A stretch of 64,000 nt of DNA. It comes from Euclidia mi (taxonomy: Eukaryota; Arthropoda; Insecta; Lepidoptera; Erebidae). A model generated the notes under the pieces. The model saw only the letters and a list, made by a program, of their open reading frames with translations, was not told where the DNA came from and made no database searches. The position numbers and the translations under genes are program-made. This document shows positions 59,051 to 64,000 of the stretch, piece after piece. Position 1 is the first letter of the stretch. Each line of letters opens with the position of its first letter. The DNA lies in contig OX123190.2 of NCBI GenBank assembly GCA_944739405.2, positions 61,027,805-61,091,804 of the forward strand, given 5' to 3'.

Positions 59051-59053
59051 CTA

Positions 59054-59800
59054 TTGTTGCCTGGGCGGCGACCGTTGGAAAGGACCAGGCAAGTCAAAAC
59101 GAGGGTGCGGCTTGAAGTCCTCAAAGGCGCGATGACTTGATCCGCGCGCCATCTGTGGGGGGTCATAATGACGCACCCGCCCAAAACGAGGTGGGCGCGA
59201 GTCAAGGCGGGGACGCTCCGCCAAAGGAGGGGAATACCTGGGGCAGCAGTCATGGTGCTGGTGACGCTGAACAGCACATTCAGGTGCGCGAGAGAGAGGA
59301 GGCGTGCGCACGCTACGGTTCTCCAAGCGGGGCCAGTGGCGATCAATTGAGCGAGGCGACTCTCGGCTACGCGCCGGTGACCCTCGGCTGCCACCTTCAA
59401 AACACCCGCCCATGCGCGGCGTCGGCTGGTTGCACAAGCGGCCAACCTCTTTGGCATCCATACAGAGAATGTCCAAATGCTGTCCTCCACAGTGAGGACA
59501 GGGGCGAGAATTTGGGCAGTCTCGCTGGTAGTGGGACCCCAAACAAGAGAAGCAAAGGCGGCGGGCATTCGCGATGCGCCTACGAGAGGCGACATGCAGG
59601 TCCAAGAATGCCCTACAACTGGCCGTTCTGTGCTCCGTGACCTTGCAGTAAGAGCACTCCGCTGGGCTCTGCGTGACTGCAAAGCGAGGAGGGCGCCGGT
59701 CAACATTGGCTCGGGTGTGAACGCGAGCCTAGTCCTTGACCTTGGGCGGCCGCGTCTTAGCCGGAGTGTCACCACCGGAATTGTCCAAGACCTCATCGAG
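59054..59800 (-). pseudogene. Gag C-terminus with zinc knuckles (second BEL/Pao element)
   Basis: In the pol frame, after LDEVLDNSGG, a TAG at 59729-59731 is followed by AVTQSPAECSYCKVTEHRTASC (a CCHC knuckle). CFSCLGSHYQRDC and CPHCGGQHLDILC follow, as expected for nucleic-acid-binding Gag ends of this family. A Pro/Arg-rich tail ends at a TAG (59051-59053). The frame continues beyond that TAG straight into the protease without a shift. Confidence 0.8.
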
Positions 59801-60690
59801 GACTCATCCTCGAGGAACCTCTCCAGGTCAGCAAAGGGGGGCAGATGGGTCGCGCTATCCCCACCAAAACGCTGCTCAAAACGCGACCTCAGGTCGGCAG
59901 GCAGCTTTTTCAGTACAATGTGCACCAATAGATAGGACCATTGGTCCACGGGCAGGTCAAGGCACTTAAGTGCGTTGATGGCCACCAAAAGCGGGTTCAA
60001 CAGTTGGGTGCGCAACCCAGAGACCCGGGTGAGCGTCGGCAAACCCAAAATCTGCTCGATGTGCGTGTCGGCGAGGCCACGCTTATTATGGTACCTACGG
60101 GTGATTAGGTCCCGAGCCGTCTGGTACGCCTCGTCAGACACGGGCAGATGCTGGATGAGGCCTTTGGCCTCCCCATCCAGAACCGACATCAAATAGGCCA
60201 ATTTTTGTGCCGGCCGAAGGTCAGCCCTGTCATTGACCAGGCTGTCAAACAAATTAACGAAGCCCAGGTAGCTTCCTAGGCAGCCATCAAAATGGGGGAG
60301 GTCCAAAGTAGGGAGCCTACTCACCAGCCCCGGTGCTGACCTAGGAAGCTCCTGCTTCAGGCCGGGTTGCCCTTCCCTATCGGCAACTAGTTGTCTCGCA
60401 CTATTGGAGACAGCATCATACAGGTCTAAGACCTGGGCATAGTCTTCACTGACCTTATTTCGCTGGTCAGCGGTGAAATCATTGACTGACACTTCGAGAC
60501 AGCAAGCGCTGGAAGTGCGGAACTGCTGTTCCACACTTGCCAGGCGATCATCGATCCGCTCGTACCTTTGTAGTAAGGCCTGCTGGCGATCAGACCGGTT
60601 CACTAAGGCACTGGCCGAGGCAAACCAGCTCAAATCTGATGCAATAGCACCAGCAGCCGCACGCAAGTCCTTGATAGCTGACATCATCAA
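59800..60690 (-). pseudogene. Gag (N-terminal part) of the second BEL/Pao element
   Basis: The start MMMSAIKDLRAAAGAIASD follows about 700 bases of AT-rich leader. A coiled-coil-like segment (RQQALLQRYERIDDRLASVEQQF) leads to a DUF1759-type domain with LPTLDLPHFDG, FVNLFDSLV, KLAYLMSVLDGEAKGLI and LITRRYHNKRGL, and it is intact to LERFLEDE. After that the true protein moves to another frame, although this frame stays open to 59029 as an unrelated Arg-rich translation. Gag would form the particle core. Confidence 0.85.
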
Positions 60691-60699
60691 AATTCAAAA

Positions 60700-61364
60700 G
60701 AGCCCGGACAAGCGTTAAATAATATTAACAATCAAAACTTAACTTTTCTTAATTCTTTGAAACCAACAAAGTATTAGCCTTTTTACTGCTGGTACAAGCA
60801 AGTGACAGGTATCTACTGTCTAACAAAATTAATAGTTTCAATATATATTGACACAAAACAAAGTTATCAAAAGTTGAAACTTCAAATAAGTTAATTAAAG
60901 TTAAATATTCAAATAAATTAACTGATTACTTGCAACAGACAGACTGGCTGTGTTATTTGAGATATACAATAGTAAGTAAGCACAGAATATGTGTTACCTA
61001 GCAATATTATCTATATATTATAACAAGGTTTAGCAATGTAAGGTTCAAACTTAATATATCAATATTTGCAATAAACTAAATCAATTGATACATATAACTG
61101 ATATGTATCCAATCAAAGTGACTTATTAATAGTAACAGCAACAAATCTATGCTAGATTTCAACAATTTAAATCAAACAATTACTGATTGAGGTTATGTGT
61201 GACAATGTGTTTCAAATTATCTAGGTCAACTTATACAATTAAATATTATGTATTTTAGACAATAATTGACCTGACAAACACTACAATACTGTCTACAAGG
61301 TGATAAGATACAAGCTTCTACCAATCTGAGTTTATACTCAGTAATGCAACAGCGGCTAAATTTC
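60700..61364 (-). other. 5' leader of the second BEL/Pao element
   Basis: AT-rich, no frame with motifs. It separates the primer site from the gag start and would carry packaging signals; none is recognisable. Confidence 0.5.
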
Positions 61365-61384
61365 AACTACGCTCTGCTACCAAA
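61365..61384 (-). other. Primer-binding site of the second BEL/Pao element
   Basis: On the minus strand TTTTGGTAGCAGAGCGTAG follows the LTR after a spacer of a few bases, a tRNA 3'-end complement of the TGG type. Confidence 0.6.
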
Positions 61385-61389
61385 ATTTA

Positions 61390-61984
61390 TGTCTAGAGTT
61401 ACGGTAGCCAGGCAGAAAAATGTATCAGAAGTGCGCAGTGGAAGGTGTAATACATCTACCTGACCACGGTAGACAATATATCCAGACACAATGCACTGCG
61501 TTGCACAGTGAGTAAAGTATTGAGTAGGTACATGAAAATTTTATCTCATATTTCCTGGTGTTGCTCTTGAGTGGACCTATAAGATTAACTCATAATTTTG
61601 GCCAAAATAACAAGAGAATCGAATAGATACCAGTGTCCAGTTCAGCGTAGTCCTTCTCCTCGGGCACCAATCAGGAATTCACACACGTGTTTTACGAAGT
61701 TCAATGTTCAATATATCACCAATTTATCACAAACTTTGCCGGAAGTCAAAGGCGGCAATTATAAGTATTTACAAGTTAATTCAATTCGCGTTAATTCAAA
61801 AGGCGATCAATTTATTACAATATTACAAACGGAGCTAGCCCAAAACCCAAAACGTCTTTTGCCGGAAGTGGAAGTTGACAGTTCAGTGTGACCATTGTCA
61901 GAAATTTTCAATAGACTAAACAAAATGTTACTTAATCGATATAATCGATTTGACTTATAATAAAAACTAATTCTATTTCAAACA
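61390..61984 (-). repeat. 5' LTR of the second BEL/Pao element (full length)
   Basis: TGT...ACA termini (plus strand starts TGTCTAG, ends TTCAAACA), 595 bp. Only 61468-61984 is matched by the 3' LTR. Confidence 0.75.
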
Positions 61985-62011
61985 GTTAGATAAATCTTAA
62001 AATACATAATA

Positions 62012-62535
62012 CAAAAATTGGGCAAGTGCAAGTCGGACTCGCGCACGAAGTGTTCCGTACCGTCTATAAAAGAAAATCACGTTCATTTTATGTATACTTT
62101 TTAAGTTTCTACCTGTTTATTGAGATCGAGTAACAAATTGCTTAAAAATTACGTTTGTTGTATGGGAGCCCCCTTTATTATTAACTTTTTTTTAATTTAA
62201 TTATTTATTTTGAAAGGTACTATACAACTACATATTCTGTGAAAATTTTAAGCGTCTACCTGTTACCGTTAGTAATTTTGACCAAAAAATACGAAAAAAT
62301 AACACGTTTATTGTATGGGACCTCCCCCCTTAATATTTTTTTTTTTTTAGTTTTAGTATTTGTTGCTATAGCGACAACCGAAATACGTAATTTGTGAAAA
62401 TTTCAGCGTTCTAACTATCACGGTTTATGAGATACAGCCTGGTGACAGACAGACGGACAGACAGACAGACAGATAGCGGAGGCTTAGTAATAGGGTCCTG
62501 TTTTTTACCTTTTAGATATGGAACCCTAAAAACAA
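62012..62535 (+). repeat. High-copy interspersed repeat (tggg-caagtgcaagtcgg type)
   Basis: It starts 'ttgggcaagtgcaagtcggactcgcgcacgaag' and ends '(gaca)n...gcggaggcttagtaatagggtcctg...ggaaccctaaaaa'. I recognise the full length from many insect genomes. A (gaca)n run lies at 62440-62475 and homopolymer T runs inside. Non-coding; probably a LINE-mobilised family. Confidence 0.7.
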
Positions 62536-63355
62536 CAAACGTATAAAAAAGCAAAACCAATCATTTAGTTGTGTCTTTTTGCGCACTTGCACAAGTTACT
62601 TTCTTATTTTAGTTTCGCAACCATTAATGGATCGAATAAAGCATCTATAGTTGTTGCCACGAGAAGATAGACTTTTTGTAAACAAACATTCAGGGCTTCA
62701 TAACCTTTTTTCAAACAGTTGTGTTTTAGATTTTTAAACAGTCTTTTTTTTTCAATGCCTAATTATGCCACTATTATTTTAAATGTGTATTGTTAAATTT
62801 TACTGAAATAAAATATTTGATTTTGTGTTTGAATGGTCGAATGTTCATAAATTTGCCAATGTTTTTGTCGTTTTACACGTAATTTATTCTGTTAATTAAG
62901 GAAAAATAGAGTAAGTACCATTTACATAAATGATAGAGTACATACATGTTACTCTAATATTGACATGATTTTTTTTAATTATGGACCATAAATCATTTGC
63001 AAAGTACCCTAGTAGTATCCTAAAATATTAAATTATTGACCAACAATGAATGATATTACAGATAACCAGCTAGTAAATTGCATAAAAATATAAGAATGTA
63101 ACATTTCAATGAACTAACGCCAAATGTTGACATTCTAGGCGTCAGTACCTCAAAACATCAAAAAATCCTTTTGACAGCGCATAATATCGATAAAAACCCG
63201 ATCCATTGACTTATTAGTTTCCAATGACACGTATCTATGTACCGTTGCGCTCATTGGATTTGACATTATTTGTTTTTGACATAACTATCGCTAAGTCACT
63301 TAGTAGAAATTCTTTGTTTACAAAAAGTCTATGTTCTCGTGGCACGGACTATATA
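62536..63355. other. No gene seen
   Basis: AT-rich sequence. 'agactttttgtaaacaaacattc' (62669) and its near complement 'tttgtttacaaaaagtct' (63313) suggest a decayed inverted-repeat element spanning about 62650-63345, including a matching 'ccacgagaa/ttctcgtgg' pair, but no duplication is clear. Confidence 0.4.
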
Positions 63356-63620
63356 CTATAATAAAACTCAAAGAGCACTTTGTCTGTACATTGAATATTT
63401 TTGCGAAATTTCAATTGCATTGTGACATGTTATCGATATAGAACACAAAACAATTTTTTTTTGGAATTATTATCTGTCTGTCTGTCGGTCTGTCTGTATG
63501 TTTGTTCAATCATCACGCAATAACCAGTGAACGGATTTTGATGCAGTTTCACCAATATATTGCCTGAAGACCCGATTACAATCGTGGACAACAATCATCA
63601 CGCTATCACATATGAGAGCC
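63356..63620 (+). repeat. High-copy repeat ('ctgtctgtctgt...gaacggattttgatg' type)
   Basis: It contains 'actataataaaactc', a (tctg)n run, 'atcacgcaataaccagtgaacggattttgatgcagtttcacc' and later tail sequence, a common lepidopteran repeat related to 9985-10175. Confidence 0.6.
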
Positions 63621-64000
63621 TAGCAGTGTCATTCAATAAATGTAATAGACTTGAATTCAAACAACACACTAATTTGTTTGTATCAAGATAGTGATAAAAG
63701 CATAGTTTGTGTCTTTGTTTAACATTCAGTATTTAGTTTATCAGAATCCGTTTATTCTATTAAAAGTTATCGCAATTTAAAATATACATATATCCGCATT
63801 AGCTATCAAGTGATTCGGACGCAATTTTGGCAAAATTTATCTTAACTTCTTTTCTAATATTTATATTGTCAGCGCTGGATCTTAACACCGACTTTTAATT
63901 TTGCCAGTGGTGCCATCTAGGGGTATTACTTAAAATTATTATTTTAGCGGTACATACTTTTGCCGACTTGCTCACAACACACATTGTTTGTATCTTTAGT
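63621..64000. other. No gene seen at the right edge
   Basis: AT-rich, without motif. Part of it may be the end of the preceding repeat. Confidence 0.4.

Larger units (their letters stand above)
55931..61984 (-). mobile_element. Second BEL/Pao LTR retrotransposon, nearly complete, defective
   Basis: The order on the minus strand is 5' LTR (61984-61390), PBS, 5' UTR of about 0.7 kb, gag (60690), protease-RT-RNase H (to 56762), integrase C-terminal piece (56760-56479), polypurine tract, truncated 3' LTR (56447-55931). By eye the two LTRs differ at about 12 of 517 aligned positions. It carries a gag frameshift, two in-frame TAG codons and an integrase deletion. Its left flank is the RT-nuclease element and its right flank unrelated repeat, with no matching target duplication. 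Confidence 0.9.

Noticed and set aside
59029..59790. Arg-rich continuation of the Gag frame to 59029
   Set aside because: Zinc knuckles and the link to protease are in another frame; the long open frame is a GC-rich shadow.
56783..60718. Plus-strand frames of up to 167 codons across the Pao element
   Set aside because: They are antisense shadows of the minus-strand gag and pol genes, whose motifs are unambiguous.

Overview
The window is animal DNA and almost certainly lepidopteran (moth or butterfly). It is AT-rich. It carries several copies of tRNA-derived SINEs whose shared tail reads, in reverse, 'cgaaggggtaggcagagg', a sequence I know from moths and butterflies. It also holds BEL/Pao, RTE, CR1/Jockey-like, Penelope-like, mariner, piggyBac and Harbinger-like elements. 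I found no convincing host gene, tRNA gene or rRNA gene in 64 kb. Everything that reads as protein belongs to a mobile element, and nearly all of it is truncated or frameshifted. The window looks like a transposon-dense intergenic or heterochromatic stretch.

Layout. 1-2557: 5' part of a minus-strand BEL/Pao retrotransposon (LTR, primer site, gag, protease) running off the left edge. 3380-5502 and 12017-14149: a 2.1-kb direct repeat of unknown nature, each copy containing a SINE. 5543-7275: a broken reverse transcriptase element whose C-terminus looks like a restriction-type nuclease; a second copy lies at 52310-55930. 14150-20004: mostly anonymous DNA with an (AT)n tract and SINE/LINE scraps. 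20005-23010: a minus-strand RTE-type LINE (endonuclease and RT), decayed. 23815-25130: SINE and LINE-tail insertions with clear target duplications. 25517-26746: a dead mariner. 29850-36440: LINE remnants, including a four-level nest: piggyBac derivative in a Harbinger-like element in a minus-strand LINE in a plus-strand LINE. 38405-38678: a SINE with an 11-bp target duplication, followed by a cluster of near-perfect palindromes. 42894-52307: a tandem duplication of about 4.7 kb, each copy holding two Penelope-like GIY-YIG fragments; the second copy is interrupted by a 5'-truncated LINE. 52535-54801: a DNA transposon with many subterminal repeats inserted in the second RT-nuclease element. 55931-61984: a second BEL/Pao element with both LTRs but without an integrase core. 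62012-62532 and about 63360-63620: high-copy interspersed repeats.

The most unusual signal is a set of near-perfect short-spacer inverted duplications (arms about 14-34 bp). Several interrupt otherwise readable transposon coding sequence. Two sites (21143-21269 and 39486-39593) have the double form A-A'-B'-B, as if both ends of a break had been folded back and copied before joining. Other notable items are the RT-nuclease family, the transposon with about ten subterminal repeats, and the Penelope unit flanked by 159-bp inverted repeats.
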